A stretch of 64,000 bases of DNA from Halomonas sp. Bachu 37 (lineage in GTDB: Bacteria; Pseudomonadota; Gammaproteobacteria; Pseudomonadales; Halomonadaceae), in the NCBI RefSeq assembly GCF_039691755.1, contig NZ_CP137552.1, positions 868,001 through 932,000 of the forward strand, read 5' to 3'. Under the pieces are notes generated by a model. The model made no database searches. It was not told the origin of the DNA and was given only the letters and a program-made list of their open reading frames with translations. Position numbers and translations under genes: made by a program. This document shows positions 34,153 through 43,285 of the stretch, piece after piece; the stretch's first letter is position 1; every line of letters starts with the position of its first letter.

Positions 34153-35673
34153 GTGTTGGAAGATACAGCTACCCGTGTCAGGCGGCCCCGGCGAAAAGCC
34201 AGTGTCCAGCCCCGGATCACGAATGAGATTCAGGTTGAGGTTCGAACGTTTAAAGGGCTTCAGCAGCTGGCTTACCCGCTTGCGCTCGACAGCTATCAGC
34301 GGCCCTACGTCTGGGATAAGGCCAAACTTGAACAATTGATCGATGACCTGCTGGAGTTTCAGGAGCAGGATCCCTCCCTGCCGGATTACTATATGGGTAC
34401 CTTGCTCCTGCACCGAAACCGAGAGCGAGAGTCGCTTTTCGTAATCGATGGGCAGCAGCGCCTCACCAGTCTCTGCATTTTGTATCACGTGCTGCGGAGG
34501 CGACCACCACCGCGGCGAATGGCGTTTGAGTACAGCTCTTTGGTGTCGGTTCGGAATATCAAGCATGCCTGTACCATTCTGCAAGAGAAAGCTGCTGGCA
34601 GGCTGCGCGCCGAACTGTTGAACCGACTGAACTTCACCGTGATCGAAGTGGGCAACGAAGATCTCGCTTTCACTTTTTTCGATACCCAGAACAACCGCGG
34701 TGTGCCGCTGAAACCCACCGATCTGCTGAAGGCATTCCACCTACGCGCGATCAAAACAGGTAAACCACAACGGGATGAGGCCCTGCAGGAGAGTTGTGCC
34801 CGCCGCTGGGAGGCAGTTCAGGTAAGTGGGGAGAAGGGCAAACGGAGCCGTGATCACGACTTTGCTCCAGAGCTGTTTCATTCTTATCTCTGGCGTGCAC
34901 GGAACTGGCGTGGTCAGAAAGTCATCGAGCGCGAGACTCACGATGAACTCCTTATGACCTTCCAGCATCAGAGCATTCCAACTGCAGTAGCGACGGAGGT
35001 GCCTCTTTATCCTGGAGTGAACAACAGGTTGGCAGCAGCGCTGACGTTGCGGCCTGACGACGAGCATTACTGGACCCTGCAGAGCGTAGACATTAACGAA
35101 AGCGCAGCCAGCTTGCCTTTCTCACTGCGCCAGCCCATCCACCAAGGGATAGGCTTTTTCCTATATGCCGAGAAGTATGCCACGCTGTTGAATTGGCTCC
35201 TGCATGATGAGACTGAAGATGCGGAAGTCGTCGCGTTTCGCGGCTTCTATAACCGGGTAGTGGCGACGCTGTCTCCGTATCTACGCGAGTTGTATAAGCT
35301 CGCCGCGCTAATGTACGTCGATCAGTTTAGCTCGGTGCAATTGATGCGCTTTGGGTTGTGGCTCGATCACGTGCTCGGGGCCATCCGCCTGCAGAAGGCT
35401 TACATCTTTGATCGCGCGCCGCTTCGCTATCTGATGGACAAGGAGCATAACCTCCTGGACGTGATAGCCGGGGCTTACCGGCCGGAGGAGGTGATCGATT
35501 TTCTGCGTTCCGATGATATGGCGACCCGGGGATATGAAAGCGCAAGGGCGCGCAAGGTGGTTCGCGGAAAGGGCATACGAGGGCGGTACCTGGATGCGCT
35601 GATGAACTATTACGGCAAAGATTCGCTCCAGGACAAGCCTCTCTGGGTCGAAGCCGCATTGGAGGCGAGATAA
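34153..35673 (+). CDS. DUF262-domain protein (GmrSD-type restriction component)
   Basis: 506 aa, GTG start about 10 nt after GAGGACA. The DUF262 ParB-like nuclease/NTPase signature is present: LDSYQRPYVWDKAKLEQLIDDL near residue 46, YYMGTLLL near 78, FVIDGQQRLTSL near 95 and FFDTQNNRGVPLKPTDLLKAF near 175. The rest is helical. DUF262 (GmrS) supplies the nucleotide-binding part of type IV enzymes that cut glucosylated hydroxymethylcytosine DNA; BrxU is a fused relative. No HNH-type DUF1524 is seen here, but the next gene has one. The two are 4 nt apart, so they form one unit. Confidence 0.87.
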   Translation: MLEDTATRVRRPRRKASVQPRITNEIQVEVRTFKGLQQLAYPLALDSYQRPYVWDKAKLEQLIDDLLEFQEQDPSLPDYYMGTLLLHRNRERESLFVIDGQQRLTSLCILYHVLRRRPPPRRMAFEYSSLVSVRNIKHACTILQEKAAGRLRAELLNRLNFTVIEVGNEDLAFTFFDTQNNRGVPLKPTDLLKAFHLRAIKTGKPQRDEALQESCARRWEAVQVSGEKGKRSRDHDFAPELFHSYLWRARNWRGQKVIERETHDELLMTFQHQSIPTAVATEVPLYPGVNNRLAAALTLRPDDEHYWTLQSVDINESAASLPFSLRQPIHQGIGFFLYAEKYATLLNWLLHDETEDAEVVAFRGFYNRVVATLSPYLRELYKLAALMYVDQFSSVQLMRFGLWLDHVLGAIRLQKAYIFDRAPLRYLMDKEHNLLDVIAGAYRPEEVIDFLRSDDMATRGYESARARKVVRGKGIRGRYLDALMNYYGKDSLQDKPLWVEAALEAR

Positions 35674-35677
35674 GAAC

Positions 35678-37654
35678 ATGGTCAGCTCTAGACGCATTAC
35701 TCTCGGTTCTGTCATTGAAGAGCGGTACCTCTTCAACGTGCCAATCTATCAGCGCCTTTACGTTTGGGGGGAGGAGCAGATTCGGGTCTTGCTGGAGGAT
35801 CTCAACGAGGCCTGTCACGAGCAGCGGCCTGTGTTCTATCTCGGCGGGGTCTTGGTGATAGAGCGCCCGCAGCGAGGCCTCAGCCGACGCTTCGATTTAA
35901 TCGACGGGCAGCAGCGTTTCACTACCTTGTGGCTCATTAGCATTGCCTGCGAGAAATTGGCCGCCGAGGGGGCTTGCGACACCAATCATCTCAGTGATTA
36001 CCGGGTGCAGAAGGTTAATGGTAGCTCTTTGCCTCGGATCAGCTTCCCTATTCGGCCGAATGTGGAGCGGTTCTTCGAGCATGTGTTGGCGGGTGAGCTG
36101 CCTGCGGTTGCGGAGGCAGTTAGCCTTAAGAATGCTATCGATACGATTGAGGGCTTCCTGCGTGACAAGATGGTCGATATTGAACAATTCACATGCTATC
36201 TCAGGGACAAGGTCGAGCTGGTTCTGACTGAGGTGCCGGCTGAAACCGACCTCAACAAGCTGTTCGAGATCATCAACAATCGTGGTGTACAGCTTCAGCA
36301 TCATGAAATTCTGAAGGCGCGCCTGCTGGAGAAGCTTCCGGCCGATGAGCGCACCGCGTATGGGCAGCTGTGGGATGCCAGCGCGCATATGAGCGATTAC
36401 GCTGAGCGGAACCTGCGGCAGGTGACGGAGCTCAAGGTGGCCAAGCTGTACGATCAGGACAAGGCGCATAGCGATGGCGAAAAGCTCGCTCGCGCTCGCT
36501 TGGTAATAAGCGCCCTGAACCGCGCAGCGCGGTCCGATGAGATGGAAACGCTATCGCTCGACACCATCCTGACCGGGGACGTGGAGGTCGAGGAGGTGCA
36601 CGGGCGGCGGGTCGAGGACGAGCAGGGGGCACTAAGGGTCCGGAGTATCATCACCTTCCCAATGCTGCTGCAGCATGTGTTGCGCATTCATCTGATGCGC
36701 ACCGAGCAGGAGGACCTCAGCCGTATTCTCGACAAGGATCTGCTTCTAATTTTCCAGCAGAGCTGGCTCCGCCACAAGCCGGATGCAGACGAGGTGCGAG
36801 ACTTCCTAATGTTGCTTTGGGAAGTGCGCTACCGCTTCGACAAGCACATTATCAAATGGGTCGAAGAGGAGGACGAAGAGATCCACGCCATTCGCCGACC
36901 GCGGCTCAACCGGGGGGAGTCTGGACCCAGCCTAGTACGTGCCCCGACCACGACCAGCAAAGAACAAGGTTTTGCGCTCTTGCAAAGCATGCTGTATCAC
37001 TCGCAGCAGCTCACTACGCAGTACTGGCTGACGCCACTGCTTAACTTTCTCCTGGAAGAGGGGCCGCAGCACGCCTTTATCTACCTTAAGCATTTGGATA
37101 ACCATCTGCTGTGTGCCGACGAGGAAGATGGCGGATCGTTGGCCGAGCGGACCTGGCGCTTTATGGAGGACCCCTGGTTCCGCAGCGGTGAGTTGGATGT
37201 GACGGAGGTGCTGAACGAAACGCAAGGGACCAGCTTCGCACATTACTGGTTCTACAAGCTTGAGTTCATCCTCTGGGACCAGCTCAAAGATAAAAATAGT
37301 AAGGCATGGCGTGAGTTCCGTATGACCGCAAAGAATTCGGTCGAGCACGTTTCCCCACAGCAACGGAAATCATTTGACTCCAGCCGAGTCAGCGCTGAAT
37401 GGCTCGATGCATTTGGGAACCTTGCCTTGGTGTCACGCAGCATCAACTCTGAGTACAGCAATAAGCCCTATGCAGAGAAGCGTGCGCGCTTTGTGGAGAA
37501 AAGCCGAGAGCGAGTGGATTCGCTTAAGATGACGCTTATCTACAAGAATAAGTTGTGGAACGATGAACTAGTCGAGGCGCATCAAAACGAAATGATTGGG
37601 CGCTTCGCCCAGTACTTCCGTGCGGTAGATCGGGGGGTTGCGAGGATAACCTGA
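35678..37654 (+). CDS. DUF262-DUF1524 protein (GmrSD-type nuclease)
   Basis: 658 aa. The N-terminal DUF262 motifs are NVPIYQRLYVWGEEQIRVLLEDL near residue 20, FYLGGVLVI near 50, DLIDGQQRFTTLW near 70 and LFEIINNRGVQLQHHEILKARLL near 195. The C-terminal DUF1524-like His-Me finger nuclease is marked by NSVEHVSPQ near 551, FGNLALVSRSINSEYSNKPYAEK near 580 and K-rich helices to the end. It therefore resembles full-length GmrSD/BrxU and could cut modified phage DNA. A separate DUF262-only gene lies 4 nt upstream, an arrangement in which two sensor proteins may share one nuclease. Confidence 0.88.
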   Translation: MVSSRRITLGSVIEERYLFNVPIYQRLYVWGEEQIRVLLEDLNEACHEQRPVFYLGGVLVIERPQRGLSRRFDLIDGQQRFTTLWLISIACEKLAAEGACDTNHLSDYRVQKVNGSSLPRISFPIRPNVERFFEHVLAGELPAVAEAVSLKNAIDTIEGFLRDKMVDIEQFTCYLRDKVELVLTEVPAETDLNKLFEIINNRGVQLQHHEILKARLLEKLPADERTAYGQLWDASAHMSDYAERNLRQVTELKVAKLYDQDKAHSDGEKLARARLVISALNRAARSDEMETLSLDTILTGDVEVEEVHGRRVEDEQGALRVRSIITFPMLLQHVLRIHLMRTEQEDLSRILDKDLLLIFQQSWLRHKPDADEVRDFLMLLWEVRYRFDKHIIKWVEEEDEEIHAIRRPRLNRGESGPSLVRAPTTTSKEQGFALLQSMLYHSQQLTTQYWLTPLLNFLLEEGPQHAFIYLKHLDNHLLCADEEDGGSLAERTWRFMEDPWFRSGELDVTEVLNETQGTSFAHYWFYKLEFILWDQLKDKNSKAWREFRMTAKNSVEHVSPQQRKSFDSSRVSAEWLDAFGNLALVSRSINSEYSNKPYAEKRARFVEKSRERVDSLKMTLIYKNKLWNDELVEAHQNEMIGRFAQYFRAVDRGVARIT

Positions 37655-37761
37655 GGCACTAACCGAGGGTCGGGGCTTATAGGATATCTGCCGCCATAAC
37701 ATAACATGGGCAGGCCCCTGTGGCCTGTTCCCAAGCATGTCTTTGATGCGGCGAGAGTCAC

Positions 37762-38277
37762 ATGAGTTCACAACGTACTAAGCTGATTGATTTTTATAAA
37801 CATGAGGGCACCGATCATCGAGGCCGCACCCTCAGTGATCTTTGGGCTATGCCCTCATTTTGGCTGGAACATACCCATGACTATATCCAGTGGCTGTTTC
37901 CGATTCCCGAAGCGGGGCGCTTTAACGGCTTCGCGCCGCTTCTGGGCGAAGCCGAGCGCGCGGCCTTCGCTGCCGATGCGACGCTACGCGCCCATTAGCG
38001 CCATTCTTTGGACACAATGCTGGCGTTTTTTGGCCTAACTCGGCAGGGCCTGCAGATTGATGCCTTGCCCGGTCTCAATATGCGTGAACATATTTGGCTG
38101 AAGCGCGGTGGACATAACCACCTGCGTATTTCACGGATTATTCGCAGCCTGTATCTTTGCCACCAGCCGGAGTTGGCGGTGGCATTCCAGCAGGTCGTCA
38201 TTGAGATTGGGACTACGCGGGGAGTGGTTGCTGAACAGTCCATTGATTACTGGAAAGCCGCCAACGGAGTCGCATGA
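37762..38277 (+). pseudogene. OGFr-domain protein with an in-frame amber stop
   Basis: 171 codons in one frame, interrupted by TAG at 37996-37998. The N-terminal half has FYKHEGTDHRGRTLSDLW and HDYIQWLFPIPEAGRFN, and the second half DTMLAFFGL, matching the opioid-growth-factor-receptor-like conserved domain found in some bacteria. The frame is otherwise intact, and homologous sequence continues straight across the stop (RAH*RHSLDTMLAFFGL). A single sense-to-amber change is the simplest explanation. The bacterial function is unknown. It follows the DUF262 pair by 107 nt. Confidence 0.8.
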
Positions 38278-38296
38278 TGGCCGTGCAAGTGTCTTC

Positions 38297-39529
38297 TCAT
38301 CCTCTTCTTTGGTTGCAGCCGCACTTCTCCGCGGACCTGCTCAGCCAGGTCTGGATTAGCTGAAGGGCCTCAGCCGAGGGCATAGCGTTGCATTTACCCC
38401 GGGCCTCGCTGAGAACCCATCCGCTGCCCTGCGGGCGGATCGCGATTGTGACCGCATCAGGTGAACTTAAGTGATAGATGGCTACTTGGCCTGCCGCGAC
38501 CGTATTGTGATAGGCGCCGACGCAGTGCTGCATGCGTTGACCTTCTTGCAGCAGGGCTTCCCATGAGGCTATTGGGACAATAGCCTCATGGCCGGGAAGG
38601 GGCGGGGCAGGGTAGCTGCCATGCTGTTGGCGCAACGCCGTTGAGCTCTTGGCTCGACCATTCAGGGTAACTTGGGCATTGAGTTGTTGCACCAGCCGGT
38701 CGTGGAGTTCCTGTAGCTCTTCCGTGCTTGTGACTCGGCGCAGGGCCTGGGTGTGCCCGGCCATCATGCGTTCCACGTCGGTGAGTAGTCGCTGCAGCCA
38801 TGCTGCATGGCCCGGGCTTGGGCGCTGACTCTCAATGGTTGCATCCACCAGTCCAAGCAAGCCGGGCCAACGGGGCCCTTCATAGCGCGCCAGAAAGACC
38901 AGGTGTTCCAGGTGAACAGAGGCGTGATGACGCAGCAGTCCCCCATCTTCGTGACGACTTAGGATTCGCTTGATCTCTAGCAACTCACGGCGAATCATGG
39001 GTCTCAGCGCACACCGTCTGAGCAGTTTGGCTGAGGATTTACCTCCGGGCAGGCCGACAGTGGCGCAGAGCGTGGCCTGCTTCTGGGCGAGGCGCTGGAC
39101 GAAGGCCTCTTGCGACCATCCCGCCGCAGCGCCACAATTGACCAACAGGATCAGCAGCAAGGGCGACGACACCGCTAATTCGCGAGCCGCTTCAAGTTGG
39201 CCGCACACCTGGGCCAGCTCCACGCCCAAGAAGGGTGCTGTGTCGATCACCGACCGAACGTCATCCGGTATACCCAGCATCAGCGGGTCAATGGTTAACA
39301 GCATATCCCAGCCAATGCCCGGTGGCTCCAGAAAGGATCCCTTCGCTACCTGTTCCCGACCTACGTAGCTTTCCCAACTGAACGGTGCTGACGACCGCCA
39401 TAGCGCTAGGTTCAGCCTGAGGGAGTATCCCAGCATCGGTTCAAGATCAAATGTCACCCGATCCTTGGGCGGAGCTGGCGCCTTCCGCCAAGGTAAGATG
39501 AAACGGCGTAGCAGGACCTTGAGGGACAT
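38297..39529 (-). CDS. PcfJ-like domain protein
   Basis: 410 aa from the ATG at 39529 (GGAGG 9 nt upstream; a TTG three codons earlier is less likely). The C-terminal region EGQRMQHCVGAYHNTVAAGQVAIYHL near residue 333, followed by LSEARGKCNAMPS, is the PcfJ-like signature, with a conserved Cys-His pair. The N-terminal 300 residues are helical without a known domain. PcfJ-like proteins occur on conjugative elements and in defence islands, with no proven activity. It is convergent with the OGFr gene, and on the same strand as the RecBCD/AAA block that resumes at 48.3 kb. Confidence 0.75.
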   Translation of the reverse strand: MSLKVLLRRFILPWRKAPAPPKDRVTFDLEPMLGYSLRLNLALWRSSAPFSWESYVGREQVAKGSFLEPPGIGWDMLLTIDPLMLGIPDDVRSVIDTAPFLGVELAQVCGQLEAARELAVSSPLLLILLVNCGAAAGWSQEAFVQRLAQKQATLCATVGLPGGKSSAKLLRRCALRPMIRRELLEIKRILSRHEDGGLLRHHASVHLEHLVFLARYEGPRWPGLLGLVDATIESQRPSPGHAAWLQRLLTDVERMMAGHTQALRRVTSTEELQELHDRLVQQLNAQVTLNGRAKSSTALRQQHGSYPAPPLPGHEAIVPIASWEALLQEGQRMQHCVGAYHNTVAAGQVAIYHLSSPDAVTIAIRPQGSGWVLSEARGKCNAMPSAEALQLIQTWLSRSAEKCGCNQRRG

Positions 39530-39917
39530 GAACGCCAACCTCCAGTAGTCGAGTTAGCAGGAAATGGGGCTTGAGTTGGGTAAGGGGTAGCGTCTCATCT
39601 ATATCCGACACGTTGCGTCGCAAGAGGCGGTAATATAAAGTCCGCTCGCCAAGGAAAGAGCCCCAGCGGTGGTATTATGCGCCTGGCCCAATCTCACGCC
39701 GGCTAGCGCCAGAGAGGAGCTCCGGAGCGTTGGCAAAAGCCACTAGCTCGCGAGAGGAGGTCTGATAAAAGGCCGGACAGCGACCAGTCATCGCCTTTGT
39801 TTATAGTTTTTGCCTGACTACCGATAAATACATGAGAGGTGTGCGGTCAGGAATAGTCCTGTCATGGCTTTATTCTGTAGGTGGCCGTGCAAAACAACAT
39901 TAACACAAGGAGTTAGC
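39530..39917. other. Divergent promoter region between PcfJ-like and NERD-helicase genes
   Basis: About 390 nt. It contains AT-rich TATA-like stretches near 39635 and 39800-39825 that could be promoters for either gene. No protein or RNA gene recognised. Confidence 0.4.
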
Positions 39918-41588
39918 GTGGCCACTCTGTACCCCCGCCTGAGCGACAATGAGCTCGACACGCTGCCTTCCCGCGCTGAGGCCAAGGTATACCGCTGGCT
40001 GCGTGAACTGGATTTCCCGGGCCTGCAGGTCATGCATGGGCTGGCTACCCAGACCCAAAACGATAAGGGAACTTGGGTTGGGGAGATCGATTTCCTGCTC
40101 TTTCACCCCCAGTACGGTATTCAGGTTTGGGAAGTGAAGGGGGGCGGCATCCGGCTGGATGGTGAGGGCCAATGGTGGTCAGAAGGCAACCACGGCAACA
40201 TCAAGCTATCGACCACGCCGCTGGACCAGCTCAAGAAGCAGACTAACAGCCTGCTGCAGGTCATGCAGAAGGTGACGCCCGGCATTCGGTTGCCGATGGC
40301 CCCTGTCATGGTGTTCCCCGATACCCGCGCTTGGGAGGGGCAGTTGCCTGAGTTGACGCTCAACCGAGACCACCTGCTGCTCAAGGGTGAGCTGGAGCGA
40401 CTGGATGCAGAGGCGATCACCAGGCGATTCGGCAACGCCGCCTGGGCTGGGCCTAGGGCCGATAATTCCTTGCCGTTGAGCAAGCAGCAGGCGAATCTGA
40501 TCCAGCATCATCTGTTGCGCCCCGCCTGCGCCTTGATGACCAGCATTGCCGAAAGATCGCGAGATATCGACGCTGAATTGTTCCGTCTAAGTGAAGAGCA
40601 GCAGTGGGTGCTACGCCTACTAGAGCATATTCCGCGCATGGCTATCCATGGCGGGGCAGGTACTGGCAAGAGCTTGCTGGCGCGTGCCCAGGCTGAGCAA
40701 CTGGCCCGGGAAGGTGAGAAGGTGCTGATGCTCTGCTATAACATCGCCTTGGCAGAGGCGCACCGTCAGGCATTGGCTGAGAGTGGTCTGGAAAGTATCG
40801 AGGTTGCCACCTTTCACGAGCTATGCGAATCCCGATCACGCCGTGCCGGGCTTAGCTGGGAACCACCTAGTGATACTAAGGCCTTGGGTGTGTTCTACAA
40901 CGAGACCGCCCCTAACCTGCTGGTCGAAGCCTTACAGCAAAATCCTGAGCAGTGGGCCGCGCTGGTAGTGGACGAGGCCCAGGACTACGAGCCCTATTGG
41001 TGGTTGGTACTGCAGGAACTTCTGGCAGAACAGGCCCGCGTTACCCTGTTTGCCGACCCGGCGCAAAATCTATATAGCCGGGAGTACCAGATCCCATCTG
41101 ATGTCTTCACCGGCATGGTGCCTTACCCCTTCACTCTGCACCGCAACTATCGCAACGCCTACGAGATCGCCGCTTGGTTGAAGCAGCGCCACAGCGCCGC
41201 TGCCGAGCCAGGAGAGCACTTGCCCAGCAGTGAAAATGCCGTACAAGTCCTTGAATGGAGAAGTCAGGAGGAGCAAACGACGTTACTAACTCAGGCGATT
41301 AGCGGACTTGAAGAGAATGGCTTTACGCCGGAAGATATTCTACTGCTTACACCATTCAAGGTCGCGAAAAGCCAGGTGCTGCAGGCGTTGGCAGATGAGA
41401 AGCCGGCCTATGCGGAGCGAATGTTTAATGTCTCGGCAGTGAAGGGCTTGGAAGCTCCGGTGGTTATTCTGTTGAATATTGGAGCCAGTGAATGGGCGAG
41501 TAATCCCCTCATTGAGTATGTTGGAGCATCTAGAGCGAAACTTAAAATATGTTTGTTAAAAAAACATGGGAGCAGAAGGACCTTCTAA
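39918..41588 (+). CDS. NERD nuclease-domain UvrD-like helicase
   Basis: 556 aa from a GTG with AAGGAG 7 nt upstream. Residues 1-120 are a NERD (nuclease-related) domain, with GEIDFLLFHPQYGIQVWEVKGG near 43 supplying the D and ExK residues. A UvrD/Rep-type helicase follows: Walker A HGGAGTGKSLLA near 250, motif II LVVDEAQDYEPYWW near 351, motif III FADPAQNLYS near 378, motif IV HRNYRNAYE near 405, motif V SAVKGLEAPVV near 510 and motif VI VGASRAK near 535. The fusion suggests DNA unwinding and cleavage. It precedes the AT-rich restriction-modification cassette by 94 nt and may or may not belong to it. Confidence 0.88.
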   Translation: MATLYPRLSDNELDTLPSRAEAKVYRWLRELDFPGLQVMHGLATQTQNDKGTWVGEIDFLLFHPQYGIQVWEVKGGGIRLDGEGQWWSEGNHGNIKLSTTPLDQLKKQTNSLLQVMQKVTPGIRLPMAPVMVFPDTRAWEGQLPELTLNRDHLLLKGELERLDAEAITRRFGNAAWAGPRADNSLPLSKQQANLIQHHLLRPACALMTSIAERSRDIDAELFRLSEEQQWVLRLLEHIPRMAIHGGAGTGKSLLARAQAEQLAREGEKVLMLCYNIALAEAHRQALAESGLESIEVATFHELCESRSRRAGLSWEPPSDTKALGVFYNETAPNLLVEALQQNPEQWAALVVDEAQDYEPYWWLVLQELLAEQARVTLFADPAQNLYSREYQIPSDVFTGMVPYPFTLHRNYRNAYEIAAWLKQRHSAAAEPGEHLPSSENAVQVLEWRSQEEQTTLLTQAISGLEENGFTPEDILLLTPFKVAKSQVLQALADEKPAYAERMFNVSAVKGLEAPVVILLNIGASEWASNPLIEYVGASRAKLKICLLKKHGSRRTF

Positions 41589-41682
41589 TCTGCTGTACAA
41601 ATGTACATATCATGCTGCGCATGATATCATTGAGGTTATTGGTCGTAAATAATATTTCTATTTTAGATATGAAGGTGTGGAG

Positions 41683-42774
41683 ATGTTACAGAAAGAACTG
41701 GATGTCTCGTTTTCTTCGCTACCGCCAGCAATCGAATTTATTGGCAGCAAACGGCAGTTGCTAGACTTCGTAATAAATGGAATAGAGTATTCGGTAGATG
41801 AAGAGATTAGAACAATTACAGATTTGTTCTCTGGAACAGGCGTTGTTTCATCTGCATTTAAGTCTCGCGGATATTCTGTGTTCGCCAATGACCATTTGGC
41901 AATATGCTACAATATGACGGCCTCATCCTTACTTAACAGTAAGGCACCTGACTTCAATGGTTTACCTTCAGATTTAATCAGGACTAAAGCATCGCCTTAC
42001 CTTTCTGTCATACATCACCTTAATGTGACTGAGCCTATTCGTGGCTTTGTCTATAACAATTTTTCGCCTGCTGCTATTGATGTTTTTGGGGTCGATAGGC
42101 GATATTTCACGGAATCAAATGCTGCAAAGATTGATGCGATAAGAGAAAAAATCCATGAATGGGAGCCATACCTTGCTCCAATGGAAAAAAGCTTGTTGTT
42201 AACAGATTTGATCAGAGCTGTTAGCTTGGTAAGTAACGTGGCGGGAACTTATGGCTGCTATTTAAAGAAGTGGAAGGCACGTGCGTTAAATAGTTTGCAG
42301 TTGAAACCAAGCTCATTTGTGGTAGGTGATGATAAAAGCCACAAGGTGACGAGATTAGATGCGGAAGAGGCTGTTAAAGTAAATCAATCCCCGATAGTTT
42401 ATGCAGATCCGCCATATACGAAAAGACAATACGCGGCATATTACCATGTACTAGAAACTATTGTTAGAAATGACAAGCCAGAGCTCTTCGGTAACACAGG
42501 TTTGCGCAACTGGGAAGAGCAATCCTCCGATTTTTGTTATAAGAGGAAAGCAGAAGGAGCGCTTGAAAGGTTAATCAGGACGTCTAGCTGTGATCATTTC
42601 TTTTTAAGTTATAATGAAGATGGTCAAATATCACATGATAGAATTTTAAATCTATTAAGTTCGTACGGAACAACTAATTATTTTGAGATGAAGTTGAGAC
42701 GGTACAGAAGTAGTAGCCTAACGCACAAAGGCCCAACCGTGTCTGAAAGGCTATATCATCTAAGGCGTGTTTAG
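41683..42774 (+). CDS. D12-class (Dam-like) N6-adenine DNA methyltransferase
   Basis: 363 aa from the ATG at 41683, with AAGG 7 nt upstream; a GTG at 41677 is too close to that site. The D12-class layout is visible: FIGSKRQL near residue 18 for AdoMet binding, motif I TDLFSGTGVVSSAF near 46, and catalytic YADPPYTKRQY near 240. It methylates adenine in a specific DNA site. The gene is AT-rich, like the following four, and starts the run methyltransferase - unknown - McrB - McrC - methyltransferase. It probably protects host DNA from the McrBC-type nuclease of the cassette. Confidence 0.88.
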   Translation: MLQKELDVSFSSLPPAIEFIGSKRQLLDFVINGIEYSVDEEIRTITDLFSGTGVVSSAFKSRGYSVFANDHLAICYNMTASSLLNSKAPDFNGLPSDLIRTKASPYLSVIHHLNVTEPIRGFVYNNFSPAAIDVFGVDRRYFTESNAAKIDAIREKIHEWEPYLAPMEKSLLLTDLIRAVSLVSNVAGTYGCYLKKWKARALNSLQLKPSSFVVGDDKSHKVTRLDAEEAVKVNQSPIVYADPPYTKRQYAAYYHVLETIVRNDKPELFGNTGLRNWEEQSSDFCYKRKAEGALERLIRTSSCDHFFLSYNEDGQISHDRILNLLSSYGTTNYFEMKLRRYRSSSLTHKGPTVSERLYHLRRV

Positions 42775-42781
42775 AAAGCAT

Positions 42782-43285
42782 ATGAAAATTAAGATTGCAG
42801 CTTTCATGTGGCGGAAGTGTAACAAGGCAACGCTAGATTCCTTGCTTGGCTTCTCCTCGGGACAATATCATATTACTTTACATAGTCATGATTATAAAGA
42901 ATTTTTTAAAGGGCTTAAACCAGACAAAGATACAGAGTTGGGGGGCTTTGAAATCACTGTGCCGATTGAGCCATTTGATGGTCCAGATCCTATTCCAAAA
43001 TGTAATATTACGGTGCGTTACATGGGTAGAGATTCAAGACGAAAGGATTGGAATATCCGTTCTCAAAGACCTGAAACAGCCTACAAGCTATGGAGGCAAG
43101 GAAGAGGGTTCTTGGACAGAGCAAGCGTAGGTGAAAATGACTATATAGTAATCGCTAGAGATATTAATAATAATTTTCATGCACGTTGGATTCGTACAGA
43201 CGATTTTGGCGCTCTTCCTGAATTGATGAAGGAGGCGATAAGCGCAGCTATAGCAGGATGGAGGGATATTAATGATAAGTATTAG
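42782..43285 (+). CDS. Small protein of the restriction cassette, EcoRII-N/B3-like
   Basis: 167 aa from the ATG at 42782, 7 nt after the methyltransferase stop. It overlaps the McrB start by 14 nt. The segment LWRQGRGFLDRASVGENDYIVIARDINNNFHARWIR resembles the EcoRII N-terminal effector-binding (B3-like) fold, in which a DNA recognition domain ends with a VGD.(L/I)(L/I).(A/V)R pattern. If so, it may provide the DNA specificity that is usually fused to McrB. That is an inference from weak similarity; I do not recognise the family with confidence. Confidence 0.6.
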   Translation: MKIKIAAFMWRKCNKATLDSLLGFSSGQYHITLHSHDYKEFFKGLKPDKDTELGGFEITVPIEPFDGPDPIPKCNITVRYMGRDSRRKDWNIRSQRPETAYKLWRQGRGFLDRASVGENDYIVIARDINNNFHARWIRTDDFGALPELMKEAISAAIAGWRDINDKY

